A stretch of DNA of 64,000 nucleotides. Origin: Aquarana catesbeiana. Taxonomy: Eukaryota; Chordata; Amphibia; Anura; Ranidae. The translations under genes were made by a program, and so were the position numbers. The notes under the pieces are model-generated. The model was not told where the DNA came from, did no database searches, and saw only the letters and a program-made list of their open reading frames with translations. Shown here one piece after another: positions 43,071 through 53,984 of the stretch (within the stretch, counting starts at the first letter, position 1; every line of letters starts with the position of its first letter). The DNA is taken from positions 617,224,092-617,288,091 of the forward strand of contig NC_133328.1 of NCBI RefSeq assembly GCF_042186555.1, in the 5' to 3' direction.

Positions 43071-43489
43071 TGTCAGGGCTGTGCTCAGCCCTTCCTTCTC
43101 TAAGCTGGCCGCTCAGCTGTTGGCTAATTGCCAGCTCCTATCTCTCCACAGTGACTCACCTGTTGATGATATCCTGCTCGTCGGTCCTGCTTACTTAAGC
43201 CGTCCAGCCCAGATGATCGCTGCCTTCATCTTGGTCCCATCTCTAGAGACGCTCTCCTGTGTTCCTGTTAAAAACTTGCTTAGCTGACATTCCTTCTGGC
43301 TCCAGATCCTGCTTGCTGTTCTTCTATGCTACGGCTTCTTGACATTTTGGCTTGCCTGACTATCCATTCCAGTTCCTGAACTCTGGCTATGTTTTGACTA
43401 CATTTACTCTGTTTACCTTTTTTTTATAATTATTAAACAAGTGTGATTTAACTGTGCTTCTGTCTCAGTCTGATTCATGGTTTCTGACA
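43071..43489 (+). mobile_element. solo-LTR-like repeat
   Basis: TGTCAGGGCTGTGCTCAG at the start, GGTTTCTGACA at the end (TG..CA), 419 bp, flanks CTCCT / CTTCT (4 of 5). A TATA-like TACTTAAGCC lies at about 43191 and an ATTAAA-type signal near 43431. This fits a solo LTR of a Ty3/Gypsy-like element. No internal region or second LTR is seen nearby. Confidence 0.5.
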
Positions 43490-44048
43490 CTTCTACACTC
43501 ACTGGCCACTTTATTAGGTACACTTGTTCAATTGTTTGGTAACACAAATTGCTAATCAGCCAATCCCATCTAGATGTGGTGAAGATGACTTGCTGAATTT
43601 CAAACCGAGCATCAGAATGGGGAAGAAAGGGTATTTAAGTAACTTTGAACGTGGCATGGTTGTTGGTGACAGACAGGCTGGTCTGAGTATTTGAAAAACT
43701 GCTGATCTACTGGGCTTTTCACACACAACCATCTCTTGAGTTTACAGAGAATGGTCCGTAAAAGAGAAAATATCCAGTGAGAGGCAGTTGTGTGGAGGAA
43801 ATTCCTTGTTGATGTCAAAAGAGAATTGGCAGACTGGTCTGAGATGATAGAAAGGCAACAGTAACTCAAATAACCACTCGTTACATCCAAGGTATGCAGA
43901 AAACAATCTCTGAACACACAACACATCGAAGCTTGAAGCAGCAGAAGACCACACCGGGTGTCACTCCTATCAGCTAAGAACAGGAAACTGAGGCTACAAT
44001 TCGCACAGGATCACCAAAATTGGACAATAGAAGATTGGAAAAACATTG

Positions 44049-44215
44049 GAGTTGGTTTAATAAACTAGATAGTGCAAAATCTGGTGCAGTTGTACATGGT
44101 AGCCTTCTAACTTCAGCTTGTTCAATGAAGCTTGACAATAAAAACTGGAAGCGGACTGGTTTCTATGCAGAGCTGCACCAGATTTTGCACTCTCCAGTTT
44201 TAGTAAATCAACCCC
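44049..44215. mobile_element. palindromic MITE, GGGTTGATTTACTAAA family
   Basis: GGAGTTGGTTTAATAAACT at the left pairs with AGTTTTAGTAAATCAACCCC at the right, and TGCAAAATCTGGTGCAG with CTGCACCAGATTTTGCA. It is flanked by ATT on both sides; the Tc1 reading resumes exactly after it, so it is an insertion. From memory this palindrome is abundant in ranid frogs. Confidence 0.8.
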
Positions 44216-44611
44216 ATTGCCTGGTCTGATGAGTCTCGATTTCAGCTGCGACATTCAGATAGTAGGGTCAGAATTTGGTGTAAACATGAAAGCATGGATC
44301 CATCCTGCCTTGTATCACCGGTTCAGACTGGTGGTGGTGGTGTAATGGTGTGGGGGATATTTTCTTGGCACACTTTGGGCCCCTTACTACTAACTAAGCA
44401 TTGTTTAAACACCACGGCCTACCTGAGTATTGTTGCTGACCATGTCCATCCCTTTATGACTACAGCGTCCTCATCTTCTGATAGCTCCTTCCAGCAGGAT
44501 AATGCACCATGTCACAAAGCTCCAATCATCTCACCACTGGACAATGAGGTCCCTGTACTCCAATGTCCTCCACACTCACCGGATCTCATCCAATAGAGCA
44601 TCTTTGGGATG

Positions 44612-44693
44612 TGGTGGAATGTCATGTCACTATGGACCAAATTCTCTGAGACGTTCCTTAGAGATTTTGGTCCATAGTGACATGACATTCCAC
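44612..44693. repeat. inverted duplication within Tc1 relic
   Basis: GGTGGAATGTCATGTCACTA, then TGGACCAAA, is followed after a 24-base loop by TTTGGTCCATAG, then TGACATGACATTCCACC: a hairpin with arms of about 29 bp. Tc1 relatives have a single copy of this coding stretch, so it arose by local template switching or snap-back repair. Confidence 0.8.
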
Positions 44694-44806
44694 CTTGTTG
44701 AACACCTTGTTGAATCTCTGCCATGAAGAATGAAGGCAGTTCTGAAGGCAAAAGGGGGTCCAACCCGGTACTAGCAAGGTGTACCTAATAACGTGGCTTG
44801 TGAGTG

Positions 44807-45517
44807 TATGTGCGCAGCAGAACCTGTGTAATAGGCAAATATGGCTGCCCCCTTGTACATAAGCCTTTTTAGACATTGAAACACATTGATAAGATTATTT
44901 GCATCAACATGATATCTTTTATATGTATATATAAAATAAACCAATGATAATACTATAACCTCCCTTAAGAATCAGTCTCTCCACCATTAAATACTGATAG
45001 CGTCTTTTGCATATTTAACAATCTACAATTCATCTTAACGAACAGCTATTATCGAATAAAGTAACTGAGATTTTTTTTCTTTTTTTCACACGATTGCCGT
45101 TATTTAATTATAGGCGTTATGCCATAAAAATGGAAGGATTAAACATAATAAAATTTCATTATATGAACGAGATGAAATATTAATGTATTAAAAAACAAGA
45201 GAAACAGTTTCGAGCCTGCATTAAACGACTCCACGCACCATGTGTAGGTTTAAATAATTAATTCAAGTAATTACGTTTTTTTTTTTTCTAATGCACATTG
45301 AGAGAGCGAGAGCAGAGGCAAGACGGAAATCTCTGATGGAGCTGTCAACAAAAAGCACACGCACTAAGTGTAAGTTCACAGCACAGGTGCCACCATGTCA
45401 ACAGAAATCTTTTGCATTGTGTCTTCAGGCACATGGACAGAACTGATGGATACTACACATATTAGGGAACTCAGTAATAGCCGACTACTACTTGATTGGG
45501 TCCTATCATCAGATATA
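44807..45517. other. no recognisable gene
   Basis: AT-rich, unique-looking. Confidence 0.4.
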
Positions 45518-46622
45518 CACTATATTGTCAAAAGTATTGGGACACCTGCCTTTACACGCACATACACTTTAATGGCATCCCAGTCTTAGTCCGTAGGGTT
45601 CAATATTGAGTTGGCCCACCCTTTGCAGCTATAACAGCTTCAACTCTTCTGGGAAGGCTGTCCACAAGGTTTAGGAGTGTGTCTATGGGAACGTTTGACC
45701 ATTCTTCCAGAAGCGCATTTGTGAGGTCAGGCACTGAAGTTGGATGAGAAGGCCTGGCTTGCAGTCTCTGCTCTAATTTATCCCAAAAGCGTGCTATCGG
45801 GTTGAGGTCAGGACTCTGTGCAGGCCAGGACTTCCTCCACCCCCAATTCGCTCTTCCGTGTCTTTATAGACCTTGCTTTGTACACTGGTATGCAGTCATG
45901 TTGGAACAGGAAGGGGTCATCCCCAAACTGTTCCCACAAAGTTGGGAGCATGAAATTGTCCAAAATGTCTTGGTATGCTGACGCCTTAAAGCACCCAAAA
46001 GTGGAACTTCCGCTTATCTGATTCCTCCCCTCCTCCGGTGCCACATTTGGCACCTTTCGGGGGGAGGGAGTACCTGTTTCTTACACAGGTACCCTGTCCC
46101 CATTTCCAGGAGACCAAGCCGCTGCGAATTACATCAGCAGCTCGGTCCCCTCCTCCGCCCCTTCTGCTGGGCCAGTGGGAGAGAGCCCAGATCGCTTTGT
46201 GTATGCACAGTAGGGACCCAGCCGTGAAACCAAAAGGCTACACTGCTGGGTTCCCTTATTCACAATGGTGGCAGCAGCACCCGACCAGCCGATGGAGACA
46301 GCTGCAGTGCCGACATCGCTGGACTCCAGGACAAGTAAGTGTCCTATTATTATTAAAAGCCAGCAGCTGCAGTATGTGTAACTGCTGTCTTTTAATTTTT
46401 AAAGGGGCGGGCGGACCCCCACTTTAAGAGTTCCCATCACTGGAACTAAGGGGCCAAGCACAACCCCTGAAAAACAACTCCACTCCATAATCCCCCCTCC
46501 ACCAAATGATGATTTGGAGGGGGTGGCCCAATACTTTTGGCAATATAGTGTGGATGAGTGAGTTTGGGGTGGAGGAACTTGACTGGCCTGCACCTCAACC
46601 CGATAGAACACCTTTGGGATGA
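45518..46622 (-). mobile_element. Tc1-like non-autonomous relic with nested TTAA element
   Basis: Starts CACTATATTGTCAAAAGTAT after TA. Minus-strand transposase fragments include LFQHDCIPVY (second Asp, about 45890). Split by M6 (45986-46427). At about 46490-46545 it contains CACCAAATGATGATTTGGAG then GGCAATATAGTGTGGATGAG, the same rearranged junction as the relic at 1386-1777. The far end is cut by the hammerhead-bearing fragment at 46622. Confidence 0.8.
45986..46427. mobile_element. TTAA-flanked MITE, copy M6
   Basis: TTAA AGCACCCAAAAGTGGAAC at the left, GCGGACCCCCACT TTAA at the right. The uninterrupted Tc1 copy (near 33136-33155) shows the site before insertion. The interior has the CAGCAGCTGCAGTATGTGTA stretch typical of this family. 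Confidence 0.8.
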
Positions 46623-46870
46623 GTTGCTACGACTAAGGCTATTGCCGAAATGCGTCAGCTTTATTGTCACTCTGATGTACCAATAAACGACACTTCAAGG
46701 ATTACAGTTTTGCCGGCTCTCCTTATTACAGTTGCATTGGAGTGTGTTGGGACACATCGAGCCTCGGCACCTGTGAGTGGACCTGGTGTATGGATTGAGT
46801 TGTCCCTGCAAAGAGCGCTGTTACCTTTCTTCTTTTCTGATTATTGCATTGGTGTTATTTGTGACAGTTA
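46622..46870 (+). mobile_element. Penelope-like terminal fragment with degenerate hammerhead
   Basis: GGC-UAUU-GCC stem, then GAAA, U-GC-G, UC and GCU/AGC inner helix I (46622-46670) follow the hammerhead layout, but the CUGAUGA box reads ACGACUA. CAATAAACGACACTTCAAGG and TTGGAGTGTGTTGGGACACA follow, similar to TTGGAGTGCAGTC in the 19903 element. Confidence 0.4.
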
Positions 46871-48815
46871 TAAGGTGTAGGGCAGTTAGTGTTAGGTCCC
46901 TTTAGGTCTAGGGTACCCCCCTAACCCCCTCTAATAAAGGTTTAACCCCTTGATCACCCCCCGTCGCCAGTGTCACTAAGCGATCGTTTTTCTGATCACT
47001 GTATTAGTGTCACAGGTGACGCTAGTTAGGCAGGTAAGTATTTAGGTTCGTCGTCATCTTTTTAAAGCATCAGGGACCCCCATATACTACCTAATAAAGG
47101 TTTTAACCCCCTGACTGCCCCCTAGTTAACCCTTTCACCAGTGATCACCGTATAACTTTTACGGGTGATGCTGGTTAGTTAGTTTATTTTTTATAGTTTC
47201 AGGGCACCTGTCGTTTATTACCTAACAAAGGTTTAGCCCCCTGATCGCCCAGCGGTGATATAAGTTAGGTTTTTAGGGTCAGATAAGGTCTGTGTCGCCC
47301 CAGGCAGCGTCAGGTTAGCGCCAGTACCGCTAACACCCACGCACGCACTGTACACCTCCCTTAGTGCTATAGTATCTGAACGGATCAATATCTGATCCGA
47401 TCAGATCTATACTAGCGTCCCCAGCAGTTTAGGGTTCCCAAAAACGCAGTGTTAGTGGGATCAGCCCAGATACCTGCTAGCACCTGCGTTTTGCCCCTCC
47501 GCCCGGCCCAGCCTATCCCAGCCCACCCAAGTGCAGTATCGATCGATCACTGTCACTTACAAAACACTAAACACATAACTGCAGCGTTCGCGGAGTCAGG
47601 TCTGATCCCTGCGATCGCTAACAGTTTTTGTTGGTAGCGTTTTGATACAGTCGCTGGCAGTCAAGAGCTTTTTTACCTGTGAGCCTCACTACTGAACCCC
47701 TAAACTTAGAGCCCAAAATGGCAAATCGAAGGTACACTATTGAAGAGGCCTACACATTTCTGAGCATGACAGATAGCTCTGACGATGGAGTTGTGGTCCC
47801 TGCCAAGGTCAGGCGTACCAGACCCCGATCTTCTTCTTCTGTTTTTGTTGAGGTGCAAGAACCGCAGGTTCCTCGTATGGAGCAGAGAAGTACTAGCGCC
47901 GCTATTCCTTCTGGTAAACTGGCAAGCACCAGCGGCCTAGTACACCCTGGTCGTACATCTAGCACTGCAGTAACACTTGGTGACGTGGCGAGTCCCATAA
48001 GTGCAGTTCAAGCTGGTGAGGTGGCAAGCACAAGTAGTGTCCCGCTGCCACCAAGAAGACAAACACAGGCCCGTCGTGCCCATAGTGCCCTTCCTGCTGC
48101 ATTCGCCAATCCTAATTGGGAACCCACCACTTCTGCAGCGCCTGTACTTCCCCCATTCACTGGCCAACCCGGCATTCAGGTGGAAACAGTTGATTTTAAG
48201 TTACTTGATTTTTATTCGCTGTTTTTCACTGAAGATCTCTATAGATCTATTGTGGACCAAAGCAATTTGTACGCTGGTAAACACATCGCCACTATTCCCC
48301 AGTCCTCCCTTGCCAGAGATTGGAGATCAATTACGGGGGGGGGGGGGGGGGGAGGGGGGTTTGTACTGCCCTGCCATTTTAGCACCTCAAGAAATGAGAT
48401 AGGCAGTCATACACTAAAAGCTGTGTAAATTCCAGAAAATGTACCCTAGTTTGTAGACGCTATATCTTTTGCGCAAACCAATAAATATACGCTTATTGAC
48501 ATTTTTTTTACCAAAGACATGTGGCTGAATACATTTTGGCCTAAATGTATGACTGAAGTTGAGTTTATTGGATTTTTTTTTATAACAAAAAGTAGAAAAT
48601 ACCATTTTTTTTCCAAATTTTCGGTCTTTTTCCGTTTATAGCGAAAAAAACAAAAACCGCAGAGGTGATCAAATACCATCAAAAGAAAGCTCTATTTGTG
48701 GGAAAAAAAGGATGCAAATTTCATTTGGGTACAGCATTGCATGACCGCGCAATTAGCAGTTAAAGCGACGCAGTGCCAAATTGTAAAAAGTGCTCTGGTC
48801 AGGAAGGGGGTAAAA
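46871..48815 (+). mobile_element. piggyBac-type transposon, internally deleted
   Basis: A 5' part of about 800 bp has three imperfect repeats (CTAATAAAGGTTTAACCCC at about 46931, 47090, 47212). It is followed by a truncated transposase frame (47718) and, after a G18 tract at 48337-48354, the 3' part shared with 28780-29145. The deletion removed the catalytic core. The end CTGGTCAGGAAGGGGGTAAA is the same truncation point as the copy at 29145. The left end is not defined. Confidence 0.65.
47718..48428 (+). pseudogene. piggyBac-type transposase, N-terminal fragment
   Basis: The reading begins MANRRYTIEEAYTFLSMTDS; I prefer this ATG (in CAAAATGG) to the upstream one at 47679. Residues about 1-150 are acidic, then low-complexity Ser/Thr/Pro/Ala, as in the disordered N-terminus of the family. 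Residues about 155-205 (VETVDFKLLDFYSLFFTEDL, then YRSIVDQSNLYAGKHI) match the start of the DDE_Tnp_1_7 domain. At the G tract the frame enters GGGGGGGG and then unrelated 3' sequence. All catalytic Asp residues are absent, so no transposition activity is expected. Confidence 0.75.
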
Positions 48816-49561
48816 GGAGAATTAACCAAAAACAAAAGGTTAATTTTTTTTTACCACTACTATTCCTTTATATTGGCTTTTAAAATTTACAAATGCAGCA
48901 ATTTAGAATTTAGATGAAAGGTTTAGCACTGGGAAACACTTTTTGAAAGATAAAAAGTGCATTTTATATACAACTATACAGATCAGACCAAAATGAGGGA
49001 CAAATGAGGAGGAATGAGGGACAGAGGGACATTGCTCCAAATCAGGGACAGTTGGGAGCTATGCCTTGGGATACTATTCCACTAACTGAAACCAATGATG
49101 TGGCACCATTCCCCCTACTGACACCATCCATCTTGGACAATTCTTCTCATTGATATCAATAATGGGGAACTATTCCTCCCATTACAACCAATGATGGGGC
49201 ACTGATGCCGGGGCATTTTCTACGCCCACTGGTCACAGACAGGGCCCCCCCTAAAGCCTGAAGGACACTAAGCTGGCCCTTTGCTTAGAAAGTTTGGAGA
49301 CCCCTGGTCTATGATAATCCAAACTGTACTGGGGGAGGGAGGTGTTGCAACATGAAAAAAACATTCTTAACTAAACTAAAAGGTCTAAACACAAAACTCC
49401 AGCTCAATACCGTTGTTTTAATTTGCATAAATACAGGACACAAATGAAAATTCTGTACTGTACTGTACAATACAATGATGTATAACTCGTTGTTCGGATG
49501 GAGAGACCTGATCGTAAGTCAGAGTGGTCGTTAAACAGGTAAGTCATTAAACGAGGAGTAT
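48816..49561. mobile_element. hAT-like relic, right end at 49306
   Basis: Ends AGAAAGTTTGGAGACCCCTG at 49306, the mirror of the start at 4886. Internal words such as CCAATGATGGGGCACTGATG and CTATTCCTCCCATTACA are its body. The left end is not identified. 48816-48960 is featureless. Confidence 0.5.
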
Positions 49562-49605
49562 AGCTCCGTACACACGATCGGACTTTCTGACAACAAAACC
49601 GTGGA
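49562..49605 (+). mobile_element. left-end stub of a Harbinger-type MITE
   Basis: GCTCCGTACACACGATCGGA and CTTTCTGACAACAAAACCG, then the homology stops in a T-rich stretch where a Tc1 relic begins. Confidence 0.6.
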
Positions 49606-50444
49606 ATGGTTTTTAAAATTTTTACAAATAAATCTGTGAAAAGTGTGGCGTGCATTTTTATTTAGCCCCCTTTACTCTGATACCCCTAACTAAATTCTAG
49701 GGGAACCAATTGCCTTCAGAAGTCAAGTAATTAGTAAATAGAGTCCATCTGTGTGTAATTTCATCTCAGTATGAATACAGCTGTTCTGTGAAGCCCTCAG
49801 AGGTTTGTTAGAGAATCCTAGTGAACAAACAGCATCATAAAGGCCAAGGAACACACCAGACAGTTCAGGGATAAAGTTGTGGAGAAGTTTAAAGCAGAGT
49901 TAGGTTATAAAAAAAATCCTAAACTTTGAACATCTCACTGAGCATGACCGTCCACCTAAACTGACAGGCTGGGCAAGGACAGCATTAAATCAGAGAAGCA
50001 GCTAACCAGCATGGTAATTCTGGAGGAGCTGCAGAGATCCACAGCTCAGGTGGGAGAATCTGTCCACAGGACAACTATTAGTCGTGCTCTCCACAAATCT
50101 GGCCTTTATGGAAGAGTGACAAGAAGAAAGACATTGTTGAAAGAACGCCATAAGAAGTCCTGTTTGCAGTTTGTGAGAAGCCATGTGGGGGACACAGCAA
50201 ACATGTGGAAGAAGGTGCTCTGGTCAGATGAGACCAAAATTGAACTTTTAGGCCTAAAAGCAAAACGCTATGTGTGGCGGAAAACTAACACTGTACATCA
50301 CCCTGAACACACCATCCCCACCGTGAAACATGGTGGTGGCAGCATCATGTTCTGGGGATACTTTTCTTCAACAGGGACAGGGAAGCTAGTCAGAGTTGAT
50401 GGGAAGATGGATGGAGCCAAATACAATACTTTTTCAAGGCACTG
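49606..50444 (+). mobile_element. Tc1-like relic, internally deleted
   Basis: The left TIR is truncated (49606 region). CCATCTGTGTGTAATTTCAT and related 5' sequence lead to the transposase start region. The right end CAATACTTTTTCAAGGCACTG is followed by TA (50445-50446). The last third of the transposase gene is missing: GGAGCCAAATA joins directly to the right terminus. Confidence 0.8.
50011..50437 (+). pseudogene. Tc1 transposase middle fragment
   Basis: Up to about 140 residues read [20 protein letters not shown] through [13 protein letters not shown] (first catalytic Asp) to [20 protein letters not shown]. The second Asp and the Glu are deleted. Further N-terminal coding (about 49850-50010) is out of frame. 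Family by motif; dead copy. Confidence 0.85.
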
Positions 50445-50556
50445 TAGGTGTTTAGAGTAGATGTATTTAGAGGCAGGACAAAAAAACGAAACAGCCAGTG
50501 CGCCCAGAAGCAGCAGAGTTTTTGGCAGAGTGCTAGACGCGTTTAGCATTTGAACA

Positions 50557-50876
50557 TTAAAGTGGAGCTCCACCCAAAAGGGGAAGCTCCATTTGTCTGC
50601 CTTCTCCCCCCCCCCCCCCTCCGCTGCCACATTTGGCATCTTTTGAGGGGGAGGGGGTACCTGGTTTTGACTGCTACCCGCTCCCACTTCCAGCTCAGTT
50701 CAGCCCCCTTCCTTCCCCCCCGCAGCCGCCCATATCACAAAGGCTCAGGTAAGGACACCACTGGATTTGTGGACAGGTAAGTGCCCTAATATTAAAACTC
50801 AGCAGCTACATTATTGGTAGCTGCTGACTTCTATTTTTTTTGGGGGGGGGGGGGGGAGCCTGGAGCTTCTCTTTAA
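50557..50876. mobile_element. TTAA-flanked MITE, copy M7
   Basis: TTAA AGTGGAGCTCCACCC at the left, GGAGCTTCTCT TTAA at the right. CTCAGCAGCTACATTATTGG near the right end is the family's common internal stretch; G14 at about 50842-50856. Confidence 0.8.
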
Positions 50877-51639
50877 TTAATTTCAATGGCCAGAATACAT
50901 TTTTAATCATTATTAAATGTGGTACACAAGTTTACAAGCGTCAAGCGTTCTTATGCCAAAACACTGCTGCCAGGGAGAAAGGAGTCTAGGAGAGTTTGCA
51001 AAAAGTCCAGTGTGCATGAGGCCTAAATGAATGGTCTGGGCTGTCACACTGACTTTGGGAGAGCAGCTCTCCAGTGTAACCACTGTATTATCTACAGTAA
51101 TGAAATTGTTTGACATTTGATATGTATATATATATGTAGGCAGGTGGAATCTATTTTCTCCACTGTAGATGGTGCTTGACCGCAGCGGCAATGCAGTTGG
51201 AGGGGAAGTCAAGAGGAACATGATTCCACTATGGTTTCCTGGGTCACTGGAGAAGATATCCAATTGGATGCTGCTGCCTTATGTGACTCTGGCAGCCATC
51301 TTCAGTGAAGCAGAACCTATTTAAGGCCCTGGCTCGTAGGCTTGGCATGCATTTTGCGCGTTGGTGTGGGGACAGGTAATCCATCTGACAGGGACAGTGA
51401 TTAATGGCAGGGAGAGGTTCCAGATGGGTAAGGAAAGGATAGGGACATACCATCCTTCGGGACACCTCCCTATTTCAGTAGAGGACCAACCAGGTCACAT
51501 TCCTCCCCTCAAGACAGATGCTGTCGGCATACCTGAGACCTACTCTGCTACACATCGCTGTTGCATTCTGTGTTTTGGGTCGGACACTCTCCCGTTAGGC
51601 TTGTGTGTTACTGAACTTTAACATTATTACAAATTCTGT
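50877..51639. other. no recognisable gene
   Basis: Could include decayed internal sequence of the adjoining retroelement, but I cannot recognise gag, protease or RT motifs. Confidence 0.35.
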
Positions 51640-52352
51640 TCTCTGCAACTGGACTTTGAGTGGGTAGTGCCGCAGCTAAATTATTTTGGGAGCATGTGGC
51701 CCAACCATACGGCTGTCCGATACATATACTCTCAGACCAAGGCCCCAACTTCGAGTCAGTGATTACGTCTGAGCTGTGCCGTCTCAGTGGTATCCGGAAG
51801 TCACATACCACCCCCTACCATCCACAGGGTAATGGAGCTTGTGAACAGTTTAACTGCTGGGCAAGCTACAGACTCTAAAAACAAGGAGGCTGAGATAGCT
51901 GGCACCAATTTGTGGGGGCCATGGTGTGGGCCTATAATAATACAGTTCACCAAGCTACAGGTCATACACCCTTCTTCTTGATGTTTGGGCGTTTTGGCCG
52001 GTTAACGATGGACCTCCTATTGGGCTCTCTAGATGACGCAATCTCCCGGACACCTAGCACCTGAGTGCAGGAGCAATGGGAGAAGCTACAGAAAGCCAAG
52101 CATGTGGTACTAGATAGACACAAGGATTTGGCCAAGGACTCTGTCCTAGGGGAACCGCTGTTGCAACCAGAGGACTGGGTGGTGGTACGTAGTGGGAACA
52201 TACTCCCTATTGAAGGACAGCCCTTTCCTCCAACTCCAATATATGAAGTGGTCTTAGAAGGACCCAATCCCATCAAGAGTGGTCTCCACCGCAACCTGCT
52301 GAGACCCCGTGTGCTAAGTGGCGACTGTTCCACCAAACCAGTCGGGGACTGA
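51640..52352 (+). pseudogene. Ty3/Gypsy-type integrase fragment
   Basis: One frame (from about 51660) gives AAKLFWEHVAQPYGCP.. ILSDQGPNFES.. HTTPYHPQGNGACEQFN: the integrase core with the second Asp in SDQGPNFES and the Glu in GNGACEQFN. After a frameshift and a gap near 51850, other frames give HQATGHTPFFLMFGR (about 51950) and then QEQWEKLQKAKHVVLDRHKD and a C-terminal barrel-like part EDWVVVRS..GLHRNLLRPR (to about 52335). In intact elements integrase joins cDNA into the host. This copy has frameshifts and no upstream RT, so it is dead. Confidence 0.8.
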
Positions 52353-53984
52353 GAGCTATTTCACCCTGTGGCTGTCCCACCAATATAGGAGGTTCCTACT
52401 GAATGGTACCTGCCTCCCCTCCTTCTCAAGCCTCCAGCCTCTCTGGATTCAGCTGGATACAAGCTGCTGCTGCTGGTGGATATTGCAGGAAGTCTGGTGG
52501 CTCAACTAAAAAAAGGTATGTGTACTGTCTGATGCTGCTCAACATTCTTTTTGGGTATCCTGTGCCCTAACCCTCTGTTCCCGAGTTAATTGTGGTTAGT
52601 AAACTCTGGTAAACATTCTAAAGTGACTGTTAGCAATTTTTTCCAACCCATTAAAAGTCAAGGATCCCACATGATGGTTTGGAATGCTAGCCCACTGAGC
52701 TGCCTGGTGTCCCTAACTACCTCCCAGGAATAAGGGGGTACTACAGAACATTTCCTGTTTTCAGGCATTTCATACATAGAATAGTTGGAGGATAAAGAAT
52801 TTGAGTGTAACATATTCACAACACAATGGCACCATTATTACATAATTAAAAATAAATCCAAAAAAGCACATTAAAGTAATACTTTATTCCACTATTCGGA
52901 CATTTGTTTTGCTGCTAAAATGAGAATGTCATACTGACCTATGTCATTGTAAATGTAGGACAGCCACGTAAAAAAAAAAGTCAGTTGCAGAATGTAAGCC
53001 CCAGGCTTCAGTGTTCAGCTCCATTTTAAATCCAGCAACACAGCTCCACCTTGACTCCAGAGTTCATAAAACAAATGTGATCATGTGGCTGCCCAGGCCC
53101 AGGCAGCAGAGCCAGCTCTGAGCTCCAAGGTAGCAGCTTTGACAACCCAACCACCCACACTCGGCAAATGGCAGAACCTCAAGCTCAGCCTGCAGAGAAA
53201 CAAGCACGGCAATGCTTTGTCAGCATCACAGGGCGTACATTAGCGGAATCACAAAGGTTGTCATCATCAGTGTTGTCCAAACTCCCATGGTTCACCACAG
53301 CCTAATTATGCTGCCCTGAAATCCCAACTGCACAAGGGGCACCAGGAGATACAGTGCAGGGGAATAGGATCATATCATTATGCTGTGGCATGGACGTTCT
53401 GCTGAATCTCTCCCCTGGATCAGCAACATTACTATCTCTCTGCAGGTCAAAGCTCTCCAGAAGTAAATGTTAATTAAATGCGGCAGGATTCCAGGCGTTA
53501 CATTTATGTAATACTGACTACATTTATAAACAGAACACTGATAGAGCTTCGTTATATATTTTCTTGGAGGCCACAGTTTTCAAGTGTATATATACAGGAC
53601 CTTTACTTATCCCATAGTGTTTTTTGAGCCTTGCAAATGCCAAAAACAGTTGTGTCAATATTAAAATTACAAGAGCCTAAGTGTGTACAGCAATTCTTCA
53701 AGAATGCTAAATAAAAACCCATAAAAAAACTCATGACATTTTCTCTCTGTTACCTGTGGTATTCCCATGTCTTTGCTTTGGCTGGCTTGGACTTTTCTAT
53801 GCCATCTGAAAAGCTTAGTTTAGTTATATAGTCATTGACAAACTTTAATAGTTTTTTTTTTATGTCTGTATGTAAGCCTTATAACAGTTATTTTTCAAAT
53901 GGCAGCTCAACCCTCTTCATCTCTTGTGTCTCTCCTCCTTTTTCAATGCAGGCTTCTTTTTCTTCCCTTTGGACCCAATGCCAA
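52353..53984. other. no recognisable gene
   Basis: Unique-looking. 53090-53240 is locally GC-richer. No motif-bearing frame. Confidence 0.4.

Larger units (their letters stand above)
43496..44806 (+). pseudogene. Tc1-like transposon relic, CACTCACTGGCC family
   Basis: Inverted ends CACTCACTGGCCACTTTATT / GGTGTACCTAATAACGTGG..GAGTG lie between TA dinucleotides. Plus-strand transposase pieces are readable out of frame: the CCTGGTCTGATGAGTCTCG region (SDES, first Asp), CAGCAGGATAATGCACCATG (QDNAPCH, second Asp), GGATCTCATCCAATAGAGCA (third residue region, broken by stop), and CGGTACTAGC at the end. Interrupted by a 167-bp palindromic repeat (44049-44215) and a local inverted duplication (44612-44693). 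Dead. Confidence 0.85.

Noticed and set aside
44224..44245. CTGATGAG as a hammerhead core
   Set aside because: It is part of the Tc1 transposase coding sequence (SDES) and lacks GAAA and helices.
48337..48360. G-rich tract as a coding poly-glycine segment
   Set aside because: It lies exactly where transposase homology ends and 3' element sequence begins, so it marks a deletion junction.
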